Below are positions 11,412 to 23,221 of a stretch of 64,000 nt of DNA, piece after piece. The stretch lies in the NCBI GenBank assembly GCA_013399115.1, contig VXAA01000894.1, forward strand, positions 464,668 through 528,667, written 5' to 3'. The position numbers and the translations under genes are program-made. The notes beneath the pieces were generated by a model. The model was given only the letters and a program-made list of their open reading frames with translations. It was not told the origin of the DNA and made no database searches. Each line of letters starts with the position of its first letter. The stretch's first letter is position 1. This DNA is from Anseranas semipalmata (Eukaryota > Chordata > Aves > Anseriformes > Anseranatidae).

Positions 11412-14400
11412 AGACCATTCATGAGAAAGACTCTGAAAAAGTCTTAACATTTCATCTTAACATGCTGAAATATGAATGTTAGTTAAATTGTTGGCCTGAA
11501 AACTTTATATAGGAGTCCTGTAAACACAGGCTTTCTGTAAAATGTTCCTTGTCCCAACATGGTTACAAGTGTCATGATAAATAAATTCTTTTCTTTATAC
11601 TTCATTTTCTTATGGCCTTCAAATTTATCCAGAAGTTGGAAGATCAGGGACACATGTGGTTTCTTTTAATGCAAAACATATTTTAAAAACAAAAAGAGAT
11701 AGAATTCAATGGTGTTTTGAACACAGGCTTCTGACAGTACAAAACCTAATATGTTATTGGGTGTTCATGACTCATGTTACAGAGAAGTCTGAGTTGAAGA
11801 GATGTTTGAATCTTTTATTCAGTTTTCCAGTTTCTTTTTTTTCTTGTTTCTTTTTTTTTTTTTTTTTTTCCAATTCTATGCTCTGGCTTCATCAAGTTAG
11901 AGAATGGAAACTATTGTGAGTTGATGAGGTGGCAGTTCTGGGCCTCCCATCTGGTCCCACTGATTTCATGGGCTTTCTGCCACATAAGAGGAAATGGGAT
12001 CCCAAGGTCTGTGACCTGACAAGGCTGAAGGTGTTCAGTTCCCATCATGAACAACCTCATGGAAGGAGTTCCCCCGCAGCTGCAATTCCAAGACCTCAGC
12101 ATTGCACAGACTTGTGGTAGGCATCTACCAATCTACTAATCTCAGACCGTGTGATTCAGCTCTAGGGCTGTCATGAGAGCCTCCAGGACAGCCAAGGTTA
12201 CCAGTGAAAGCTTGTCAGTAAGGTGAACCCATGAAGCACTTTGAATTTGGTTAAAGATCATTTTTAATGAAACAGTTTTATAAGGAAATTTCTAACTGTC
12301 TCTTGTGTTAGTTTGGTGCATTTTTAGGTTTTGATTTATTGAATAATGAACAAGTCCAAGCCTTTAATGTACCTTTCAGAGTAAACAGTATACTATAGAA
12401 GGTTTAAATGAAAATGCCAATAGATTTCAGATGTACAGCAAGACCCTGGCATTTTCCTCTTGTATTGTTTGTGTACACTGGCATTTAAAGATTGAAATTG
12501 CTTTTCCTTGAGGATATATTTTTTAATCTCAGCTCTATTCAGGAGTACCCCAAATTTAGATTATTCCAAAAGAATAAGGAGAACAAAAGGAAAATCTAGT
12601 TTTAAAGGAGATGTGTAATATCTTTGACTCTATTCACTTCCAGCTGTTTTTAAGAAAAGAAGAATGATGTAAAAGAAAACACCATGTGTGTATTCAGACA
12701 GAATTCACAATGTAAACTAGAAACTGTATTGTATTGTATGTTGAAAAAAGCTGACAGCATCTATAAAGTACTGAGAACTGATTTTTGTATTAAGAATGAT
12801 TCCATCCCAAATTGAGATTTTATAATAGACTTTGTAAAAAACAAATTGAGACTCTCTTTGGCTCTGGCTTTGAGCAGCACAAATCTATGAATATTTCTTG
12901 GAAATGTAGCTTTTTTTGAGTTACTGTTAAAATTATTGCTACCATTGCTGTTTCCAATATGATTATCAAATGTCTAAGACTTTTCTAATCTTTATGCCAT
13001 TCAGTTCTTGGGGCATTCAAATTTCGAGAGCCTGGAAGGGGAAAAAGGCTATGTAGATATTTCACCTCCATTTCGTGAAGATGTCACTGTATTAAATATA
13101 GCTATGCATGACTTACTGTTTTAATTAATGGCCTGATATGATACATGTAATGAGCCTAGTTCGAAAGAGTCCTGACATAGCTGTTACCACGTACATTGGG
13201 CTGAACATTTGTCTGAAATCAGCTTAAGATTTTTGCCTTCTTATTTTTAAAAATTACAGAGGGGTGGAGCGGTTGTGTAGTTAGTAGGCAAACCCTTGTT
13301 TTTGTAATATTCTAATGTGACTTGTGTGTTTTGGTTACACTCCCTGATTTTAGAAGAGAACTTCCAAACTTTCTTCATTAGCTGTGGATTTTCTTACATT
13401 CAGTTTTCTACACGAGGAAAACAAAACAGGAAAAGATGATGTTGGCAGAGAAAATTGCCTCTATTCCTTCTATAGCTATAGGTACCACAGACTCAGGGGT
13501 GAATGCAACTTCAAGCGAAGCCTTTTAACGGGATGGAGTACCATCTTTATTGCTGCTTAGGGCTTTTTGTAACACTGGTGGGAATCTATTAAAGAGCACC
13601 ATCTGATGAACAGTACTGTATCAGGGATGATTGCCAACTTATTAGCACCAGTCTGACCAGAGCTTCACTGCTAGCATGTGTGAGTAGTAATTTGTGTTCA
13701 GAAAGTAAAAACAGGGAATGTGTCATCAGAATAGCAGCATGTAGTTTTGTTGTTCAGTAGAGTCACAGGGGTTGTCTCATTAATGCCTAATAGACAGAGC
13801 TTCTTTCGAGAATAGGTGAAAATTTATCATTTTAAAATCGAGTTCAACGGTGCTACCTACTACCTTATTAAAAGTCACAGTAAAATTTTAGATTCTGTTC
13901 TTAAGCATCCAGATTGTGCTGGACCCTGGGTAAGGAATCCCAACAGGCTTTGGATCCTAGTCACTAATTTTTAATGAACTTTGTGAATTTTTACATCTGA
14001 GTTAATTTCTGCTTGTGCGTTTTGAACAGAATTAAGGTAGAAACCTGGAAAAAAAATGCAAATGGTACTTCATAAATGTCTCAAGAGAAGTGGTAGATGG
14101 ATTTCAGTAGCAGCAGTTGTGACTGTAGGACCTCTTCGGGGAAGACAGTAGCTGTGTATAGAGATATTGGTGCTAAAGATTTCTTATATTGAAAGAATAA
14201 ACCATGAGAGGAATTAAGTCACTCAATACATGAGCACTAAGCAGCAGTTAGTATCTGTGCAATACGCCTGTTCTTTTTTTATAGTTTTGTCATTTGCTTC
14301 TGGTATTGCCCCTCTCCAAGAACTACTGGATACCTTTCTAGTCACACCAGCTCGCTTAACATTTGAGAGCCCTTGTGATTTGTAGGGAAAAAAACAGAGA

Positions 14401-14577
14401 TTAAATACAAATATCATGAGATTTTACTTCTTCCTTAACTCCAATTGAAACCACTTGGATATTGTATAAGTAAAAATATCTAGATTTAGTCTAGCTATAG
14501 TGTTTGGCTCTCTCTCTGAGCAATGTCTTGAACATTTAAAGAATAATCATACATACTTAAATACTAGAGGACAAGGT
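11412..14577. other. Unique AT-rich sequence, no gene seen
   Basis: A T-rich tract with a 19-base T run lies at 11831-11869. The part 11920-12230 is somewhat richer in G and C, and short open frames on both strands overlap in it without recognisable motifs. The rest is AT-rich with no gene or family I can name. Confidence 0.6.
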
Positions 14578-14645
14578 AGAAGTGACTTGCTCAAGTAAAT
14601 CACATAAATCAATGGAAGAGCCACAGACAGAATTGCTGACATCCA
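14578..14645 (-). repeat. Possible MIR-like SINE trace
   Basis: AGTGACTTGCTCAAG followed by TCACATAAATCAATGGAAGAG resembles the reverse complement of the MIR core and the segment after it. It is short and diverged, so only a possibility. Confidence 0.3.
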
Positions 14646-14671
14646 TAGTTTTCAGACAAAAAAGAAAAAGC

Positions 14672-14719
14672 GAGGAGAGGAGAGGAGAGGAGAGGNNNNN
14701 NNNNNNNNNNNNNNNNNNN
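14672..14719. repeat. (GGAGA)n tract running into a 24-base gap
   Basis: About four to five GGAGA units occupy 14672-14695, and unresolved bases follow at 14696-14719. The array is probably longer than shown. An open frame that seems to cross the gap is not meaningful. Confidence 0.92.
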
Positions 14720-16299
14720 GAGGGAAAAGAAAAACTAGCAAAGAAAAGCTGGGCAGTGCTGTCAGGCCTGGTAAAAGTCTGTGAAGGGAAAAGAAAAAGG
14801 AGAAAGGACCATCTCTTACTTAAGCTCCAGGGCTAATAATGTGGAATAATATTTATAGGCTGAAATCTGTAGGTTGTTTTAGTTGTAGTGACATGGGACA
14901 GGTATCAATTAGAAAAAATTTCCATAACATAATTAAGAGAGAACACTTTGCTGCTCTCATTTTTTTTTCTTTAAAATTCTCCATTGATTTTAATTAAGCT
15001 TGTCTTGGACTCATGACCATAATCAATGTGATTTTTTTTTTCCCCATTTAACAGCTAGCTTTGCTAATCAAGGAACTTTTCCCAGGTGTAACATGCTCTA
15101 GTTATGAAGCTTCCTTCTGTGCTATTCAACTGCTATTTCCTAGAATAATTTGCTAGACTTCAGAATATAGAGCTAGATCATGAATCGGTATAATTTTTCC
15201 AAATTAGTAAGTGCATTTTCCTTTAAATGACATATTCCCAGTTCACCGTGAATGCTTTACCTTTCCACAAAAAAAAAAAAAACAAAAACAGATGCTTTAA
15301 ATACTAGGTGCCCATTGGAAAACATCAGAAAATATCTTTTTTCGTATGTATCTTTCTAAGAGAAAAGAAAAAAGGGGCACTTGCTAAACTCTTACTTTTA
15401 AATTTGAATAATCATTGCAATTTTTGACATAGGAATTTGAGTGATCTACTAGACTGTCTCTGAAATCAACATAAGTAGTTTTAATCTGCCATGGTATATA
15501 CAATAACACTGTCAAAAGAACCATACTATATAGTTAGTTAAACCAAATTACATATGCTTGAATACTGAGAAAAAAAAAGTTTCATTTGTAAGGGATTTTT
15601 GAGTTCCCTGTGAATGTTTTTGCTAAGACTCAGAGCCTGGTTACCATTTCTGTAGTGTCTAGTAGTTTTTATAGCAGGAAGTAGCATCTACTGCCACTGA
15701 CTTTCAATAGTTTTCTTCACCTTGTGGCTTGTGGAATTTCAGGCAGTGACCCATAGTATGGGCTCATGTCCTTCATGTCTGATTAAATTTATCTAAGGGA
15801 CAAAGGATCCACTAGATGTGCAGATAGTCAACAACTTTGTAATGGATGGCTAATAAAGCCCTTATGCAAGTTGTACTCCTTTCTTTTGAATATGTGGTTA
15901 TTAATTTCCTCATAGAAATACACAAGAGCACTCATCTGCATAATCAGTGCCTCACAAATATTAACTATTTTCTTCTCACGAAACTTAGCTAAGAGTTATT
16001 TTTCAAGTAACTAAATTTTCTAATGTTTTATTTTTCCAGGGTAGATATTTCTTTCCATTAGAAATTTCTTGTTGCTCACAAATATTAGATGCTGGGATTC
16101 TCTTACCTGGAAGGTGTAATAATAGATGGTTACCTTGAAAACTTTAGATGAAGTTACTTCCAACAATATCCTTTAATTCGGCTACTTCTAAACATGTGGA
16201 TATTTGCTGTAACATTCTTTCATAATACTTAGTGATCTGGAGTTCCTTATCTTCATGCACTGAGTATTTTAATAATTTTTAAAATGGGTAGTTTAACAG
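14720..16299. other. Unique AT-rich sequence, no gene seen
   Basis: Short A and T homopolymers, for example the A run near 15269-15281. No gene, RNA or family recognised. Confidence 0.6.
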
Positions 16300-16430
16300 C
16301 ACTGTGAAATAAGGAAGTACAGTTACTCCCATTTTACAGACTGTGAAGTGTCAGACTCTCAGCTAATGGATTTATATTGCTCTGAGACCTGAGTTCCTGG
16401 CTCTGCTTGGTACACCACTGAGCCATATCC
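16300..16430 (-). repeat. MIR-like SINE fragment
   Basis: The stretch includes TACTCCCATTTTACAGACTG, the reverse complement of the well-known MIR core around 'CTGTAAAATGGG'. About 70 bases later come GAGTTCCTGGCTCTG and CCACTGAGCCAT, in the order expected for the tRNA-derived head of a minus-strand MIR. The spacing and order of these blocks are what raise this above chance. Divergence is high, as expected for an element of amniote age. Confidence 0.5.
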
Positions 16431-19400
16431 TAAATCTTCATCCAGTGTGACTTAAGCACCTAGCTGAAGTGCTTCAGTGAGAAAAGCCTAATCTTATCTT
16501 TCGGTCAATAGGTAATTAGAGGCCTCTGTATGGTACCATTTATTACTTTTAAGATATGAGGAGCCTAAATGTAAATTAAATGTAAATATATGTACATATT
16601 GCCATTGACTGCAGAGGGAGACTATGGTCTTCCCTTAGATTTAGCTAAGTTTAGTACCTGAATTGCCTCAGCAAATAGTCCAAAACCAGTAAGGAAGCTT
16701 GTGAGGAGCAGAGACTGAAAGCCAGTCATTGGCTAGAGCTACTGCTATAAGACCTTTGCCCTTGTCTTCCATACAGCTTTTGTATAGTGTAAATTTAGGG
16801 AGTCTCTGTACCAGTATTGGAAAACAAATCTGTCTAAATATCCTGGGAAGAAAATAAATCCCTGTGACCCTGACGTACTTCTACAGGCCCCAGAGGCTCT
16901 TTGATTAAGTAAAACTGTCACCTACCAGTGTTATCTTTTCACTTTCATTTTAGTCATTAATCTTCAGTACTGCTAACAATAAGACATATTTAATGGGTAC
17001 ATTAAGTAACTTGTAGCCCTTTGTCTGTAGATTGCTGGCTCCTCTCCAGCTGCTGTAAAAGTGATTAAAACATGTTATCATCTTACAGCTGCTCAGTAGC
17101 CGAGACAGTCCAAGTCCTCCGCCAGCGTACAAGTGCCCACATCAACTAGGCTCAAAGGTGTATTCATCCAGTTTCTACTGAATTCAGAGTCTGGCTCTGA
17201 CATTCACGGAAATAAGTCAGTGATGCTGCATGCATCAACTCGCATCCCCGTTTCTGTTCTGTACCTACTCTGTGGCTGAGAGGAGCTCCTTGGTCTTCAA
17301 GGCTACCAGTCAAGGAACCTTTATGGACTGAATGATATCTAATAATAACTTTTACAAAAACTTGACTTTTACCTGTTAACAAGTAGGGATGATATCTGAG
17401 AAGGTTAAATTTCGCTTTGGTCCTGCAGCTCTGGAGGTTTTGTTTGTGTCTAGGATCCTAAGGGCTGCCTCGTGGAGCTGTCACCAGGACGTGTTCCTTG
17501 TGCAGTCCCTTCTGTGAGAGCTACTGTGAGCCCAGAGATGTGAGGTTTCCAGTGCAAAGCTAGGCATCGGATGGATTTTGGCTCCTGCATCTTAGCAAAA
17601 TTCCAGTTGAATCAAGGTTTCTCAACAGAGAGTCTGGAGTCACGAAGAAGTTCTACTTAAATTGGTGGTTTTAACATTTCCACATTGCCTACTGTGAATT
17701 CAAGAGTATGGAAACCTAGGGAGCTTTCAGACTTTTGGCTACCTTAACAAAGAGGAAGAGCTCGGTCACGTAGACTTGAGTTAAAATTTCTGGATTTGTA
17801 GTTTTCCTGATGTGAACCTGAGAATCTGTATCCTTATTCTGGTTGAGAAAAAATTGTAAGTTCCCCTTTGAGCTTAACAAGAATGAAACATTCGTTGAAA
17901 TGTCAGAATTTCCTGTAAAAAGGGAATTCTAACTTTGGTGCAGCTCTACTCTTTTGCCTGTTCATCATCTTCTGAACTAGTTATAAAATGGCCAAGGAAT
18001 GGCCTTTTTTATCACAGTTTGTTGATTTTAAAAATTTTCAGTTTGCTTCATTTTATTCTTTATAAGTACAGTAATAGTTCAGCTTCTGATTTAATTTTTT
18101 GAATTTGTCACTTTCAGTGAAGGGAGAATGTGCAGAGGAATCATAGTAGTTCAGGTCGAAGAAAAATGTGTCTTAGCTGTCTGAATACAAAAAGGATTAA
18201 TTAAGAATTGCCTTATAAATACACTTTATTCTAGAAGGCCACAAAATTGGTTGGCTGAAAAAAAGTATTTTTTCTTTTCTGTGGGAGTTATGAAGCCATG
18301 TAAAGTTTAGTGCTCGAAGTCCTGTAGCATTAATTATAGTCCTAACACCATCAGATTTTCTGGAAACAGATAACTTCATCCTTGAGGAGAATGAATGGCT
18401 CCTAAAAAGAGAAAGTGCAATTTCAGTAACCTGTAAGAAGTTGAAAAAGAATGGCTTCATCATCTCTTAAAAAAGACTCAGTATCTCACAGGATTAGGCT
18501 CCTTATTCTTATTAAGGATATGCATCTTGAAGAGTGAATGTGAATTCAGATATGGCAAGGTCGGGAGCAGGTAATATGTTCACAGGTCTGTTGAAAGGCA
18601 TAAAGCTTAGTTTAAAAATAATTTAGATAATGTTTTACTAATAAATAAAAAGTTGAAATGTGTATAACATTTACAGAAATTTTTTGCTATATTAAGTTAA
18701 AAAAGTTATTTTGCTTACTGAACCTCTTGATTATGCAAAGAAAAGCACCAGTGTATTATATTCATTGAACCATTAAATGGGAGTCCAGCAAGTGATTAAA
18801 ATTAATAGGTCAGCATGAACCTTGCGTGGATGCAGAGGAAAAAGCTCAGGGTGGTTAGCCATCAAAATGTTACATCTGTTTGTCAAAGTGAATGATGTAG
18901 CCCCAATTTTTTATAATAGTCTTCCTATTTGGGTTTTATTATAATTCATGTGCAGTTGTCATCTTTAAAGTGTTAGATTAGAATTAAATGGGAATTGTAT
19001 AATCATCCTTTGTAACAATATACCATGGAATATATATTGCTAGTTAACTTCCAAAAAATTGATTTCCTATTCAGTGGTGTCAGTTTCTTGAACTAGTAGG
19101 TAAGGCATAATAGGTAAGTTATGTTTGCATCAAAGACCTACGCAGATGTTTGTTGTAGGTTTGCTAGGCTGAAAGCTGTGGAAGAGATTGTAGAGGCAAA
19201 GGAAACTTACAAAAAAGAAGAAGAAACAGCTGAATGTGTGCTGTAGTTGGTAGAAATGAGCAAAATGAAATAGTGTGATTACAGTTCTTAGTGCTATTTG
19301 AATAGACTGATGCTTTGGCAAATGAGAAAATTCATCAGACAGGAAGATGGAGTGTGTTCCTGCTTACTTCATTTGTATTTTTTCTGAGACAACTGGTGGA

Positions 19401-22400
19401 ATTTGGGGTTATTAAGAGCTTTTAACCCATTAGCTGCTGAATAAATGACAAATATGCCTATTAGATGGCACCACACTGTGCTACTGAATCCTGGTGGCCA
19501 CTGTGTTCGTTGAAACACTGATGGAACATCTGCAGCACAGCAGGGAGCATGCTGGACCCGCAGTGAAAAGATTATACTTTGCTGCAGGTCCTAATCCATA
19601 TTAATAAGTGTTTTGGAGTCTTAGCTCATTTACCTTCCTCATTTATGACAGTAGACAACCTTCCTATTTCTGTTATACCTTGTCGTGGCTAAGCTTTACA
19701 TGCTGATGTCAGTAACTCTCTATCTCTCTTCTGCATTCCAGGGACTTCAATTAAACTTTTCGTATGAATAATACCTATATTTTGAATTACAATGAAAGAA
19801 CACTAGATAGACACTGAATATTTTTATATCATTTTCTAAGTCTGCAATCTGGAACAGACACTAAATTGTAAAAGTCTGACATAGTTTAATCCTTTAGTAA
19901 CAAAAAACCATGCACAGCTCTGTGTCTGATTTTTGATGGAATTTAAACTACCAGACCAGATTGTCATCACAGTTAAGCAAGTATGAATCTGAAATAATTT
20001 GGCTGACAGAGTTATTGTGGATTTACACTAGCGTAATGGAGAATTGAATATGGATTTTGGACTTAAATTCTTCTCACCTGTCACTTAAATTAAAAAACAC
20101 TTTACCCAAACCTTTTTTAGATATTCTAGACCAGTTCTTAAATCTTAATAGCGCAAGTTGAGTGCATGATCCATTGGAATGACAGCAGTAATATTATCTG
20201 GAAACTAGGCAAGGATGCCAAGCAAGTTTACAGGTGTGGTTAGCACTAACTTAATTCACGTTTAAGCATTCTTTGAATGCATATGCAGTACACCTTGACT
20301 CCTTTTGAGTCACCACAATATTCCTTCCTGGTGCAGTGAAATGCTTTGATTTTAAATCATGTATATTGTCTTCTATAACAAACCACAGACTGTTGGTGTT
20401 AACAGGGGTAGATGGTGATGCATTGATTATTGGTTTGACCTAATTAACTCCATGATGTTAAACAGCAGTCAGCGGAAGAAATAGCTCACAAGTCTGTCTT
20501 TGTTAATGAAAGTCATTGGATTCAGATACTGTAGAATGGTATTTTGCTTTTGTTTTGTATTTACCACAATAATTCTATGGAATTACATTTTAAGTGGAGA
20601 AATACAGCAATAGGAATGATATTGGTTCTTCACCTGCAAATAGTCTGTTGTATAGAGAAGCAGACATGCATACTAAAGCATGGAAGTGAAAATGAGAATG
20701 AATACTTTCTTTCTATCATCTTAAATTTCCTTTATACACATACTACACATACTGAAATGTGTGTATAAAGGCTGTGTGAAGTACAGCTGGAGCAATCATA
20801 TTAACTGCTTGCTCCAGAACTCCAGAAAGTAGGAGATTTTTCCTTTTTTTCTTCCATTTGTGTAAATGAGAAATCGATAAAGTCCATAGACATAAATTTC
20901 CTTCCTAGAAACTGTTTTGCTGTAAGACACTCCTTGTTTCAGGATGTTTTATGTTTGTCGGGAATACAATAAATTACTATTTCACATTGCCTTTTTAACT
21001 GAAAAATGTTAATATTGGTGACCACAAAATTCACAGCTGTCACTAAAAGAAAACTAATTATTTCAGTGGACTCTATAGCAATTAAAGAGACTATGTACTG
21101 CATATTGGCTGCTTTAACAAGCAAATAATTTGTTCAAGGCAAGAAATGGAATTTGAAGGTCCCTTCACCACTGCTCTGTAATTCTCTATCACTATGAAAT
21201 CATCAAGCTATCAAGCTGACACAATCCTCAAAGTCCTGATCTTATTCACTCATATCTCGCTCTTCCTTAGTCAAGGTTCCTTGCATTTAACAAGTCAGAA
21301 CTCTGTCATCCCTTTCTCCTGTTTTCATTTTTCCCACACTGTCTTCACTGTCCTTTATAAGAGATCTTTGTTGATGCAACAGTTTATGCATTTTCACAAC
21401 ACTGAACATGATCTCTTGAATGTTATAGCTTTTCACACAAATTCATCTCTGAACCAGAGATGCCACATTGCATTGCTGGTAGGGGGCAGATAGATAGGTA
21501 TCTCTTGAGGCAGAAGTCCTAAAATCTTCCCTTTATCTTAGAAGGATTTTCTAACTGCAGAAGGGGTGTTCTAGCATACAAGAGGAAAGGCTGTGTGATG
21601 CTTTGAGGTGTAGAGCTGGACCTGGACCTTCTGCATGGCATGGTGTGCCACCCTCATGCAGCCCATTGCAGAACCCTGCAGCCATGCAGGAGAAAGAAGA
21701 CAGATTTTTTTTTTTTTTCCATGAAATTCACCTCTATCATTTGTCAGGGTATTTCACTTCTGAGGAAAGATTTCAATGTGGCTGTGGAACAGCCTTAGTT
21801 CAGGTACTCTTGATGGAATGATTCTGTAGGCATGGCAACCTAATTTGCAACACTTGGCATGGACATTGGTAATGAAGAATTTGGCTCTCGGTCAATATTT
21901 AAGCTTCATGTGATATTGTCCAGATGCTTTATCTGTGTGTATCTATATATATATATGTTTGTTTATATACATACACACACATAAATGTTAAGGAACTCAT
22001 AAAAGGTCAGCTCACCCACAACCTGTTTGAATTATTGTGCTGTTCATTTTCAGACGTTTTCATTCATCTACAACTTCTGCTTTCTTTCCCACTTTTGTAA
22101 ATCCTTTCCTTACAAATCATCTAGGAAGATACAATACTGTCACTTCATCTGTTTAGCTGAGCTGAAATCCAATGGACCATACATGGAGACAGAAGTCTAT
22201 CAGAGCTGGGCCTTACAGGTATACATTAGTCCCAGAGTGGACTTAGTGAAGTAAGGGTTCATTAGGAAGAGGTAAGGTAATTAAAAAGTGAATTATCTGT
22301 GACTTGCAAAGGAGATTTCCAGACTTTGTCATCTTCTTTTTACAGATTCAGAACTGATAAAGAAAATGTGGCCTTTGAAGTAAAATAATTTTCTGACTGG

Positions 22401-22602
22401 AAACATTATACTTCTCTGAAAAATAATAAACATGTTGATTATATTGCTATACAAGCTGTGCTTTCTTAAGCTAAAGATACTTAGCCTTAAGATACTTTTT
22501 ACTAAGCCCAAAGATGCTTTTAAAGATAAAATATTATGTAATTTTATAGTGCATTTTGAATAGAAACCACAAAATTATTTACAAAAGTGAATATTTATGT
22601 TT
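16431..22602. other. Unique AT-rich sequence, no gene seen
   Basis: Over six kilobases without a supported gene. Open frames reach 99 codons at most (21194-21493) and show no known domain. A short TA and CA microsatellite pair lies at 21944-21981. The segment 20940-21140 has several TTAAT and AATTA words and could be conserved, but that cannot be judged from one sequence. Confidence 0.6.
21944..21981. repeat. (TA)n and (CA)n microsatellite pair
   Basis: A TA run of about 13 bases at 21944-21956 is followed, after a short spacer, by an imperfect CA tract at 21968-21981. Confidence 0.85.
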
Positions 22603-22803
22603 TGCAAAATGGAAGGTTAAGGACAGAGAGGTTAAAGACCTGACTTCTAGAATTGTGGAGCTTTTAGAATTCCACCTGAAGTCACAGTGAGTTTAAGTGC
22701 TCAGCAACTCTGAAAGTCAAACTTGCCCAAGTAGTCACTGAACTGGAGAGTAGAATTCAGCTCCCTTCACTCTCTTGTCTATGCTTAATACCTTAGACCA
22801 TGT
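22603..22803 (-). repeat. MIR-like SINE fragment
   Basis: Successive blocks match the reverse complement of a MIR: AAAATGGAAGGTTAAGG, then ACAGAGAGGTTAAAGACCTGAC, then CTTGCCCAAGTAGTCACTGA, then AATTCAGCTCCCTTCACTCT and CCTTAGACCATG. The terminal 'TAGACCAT' phrase sits where the tRNA-derived A-box end is expected. The copy is old and spread by small insertions. Confidence 0.5.
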
Positions 22804-22905
22804 GTATGTTCCAGTATATATTTAATTAATAAAATAATAATAACAAATCCATATGGTAATTGGTTTTAGCTCTCTTTGATATGGATTGCACAGAATTATG
22901 GGTAG

Positions 22906-22910
22906 GTGCC
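22906..22910. repeat. Target-site duplication, left copy
   Basis: GTGCC immediately precedes the TGTG start of the LTR and is repeated exactly after its end at 23217-23221. Confidence 0.85.
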
Positions 22911-23216
22911 TGTGATGGTTTTACCTTGCTGGGCAGCTAAACTTCACCACAATGCTCTGTCACTCCCTCTCCTCAATGGAAAAGGGGGACAAAATATGTT
23001 GAAAAAAACCTTATTGGCTGAGATAAGGACAGGGAGATCACTCACCAATTACTATCACAGGCAAAACAGACTCGGCTCTGGCCAGCAGCGGGTCCCTTTT
23101 GGAGCCGGCTGGAGCTGGCTCTGACCTGACATGGGGCAGCTGCTGGGCTCTGCTCACAGAGGCCTGTGCCCCTGCAGCCGCCTGCTACCAAACCCCTGAC
23201 ACATAATCCCAATACA
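22911..23216 (-). mobile_element. Solo LTR of an avian endogenous retrovirus (short form)
   Basis: A 306-base element begins TGTGATGGTT and ends CCCAATACA on the plus strand. It therefore has the TG...CA termini of a retroviral LTR and is flanked by a perfect 5-base repeat, GTGCC. A 5-base duplication is the rule for class III (ERVL-like) elements, and the sequence resembles a common avian LTR family. By similarity to the copy at 63535, the LTR lies on the minus strand. The first 170 or so plus-strand bases align well with that copy. The A/T-rich segment carrying its polyadenylation signal and the GC-rich tandem part are missing, so the middle appears deleted or this is a short subfamily. There are no internal viral genes on either side, which fits recombination down to a solo LTR. 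Confidence 0.88.
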
Positions 23217-23221
23217 GTGCC
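23217..23221. repeat. Target-site duplication, right copy
   Basis: GTGCC directly follows the CA end of the solo LTR and is identical to 22906-22910. Confidence 0.85.

Noticed and set aside
14582..14836. 84-codon open frame
   Set aside because: It crosses a GGAGA array and a gap; the protein would be low-complexity Glu/Arg.
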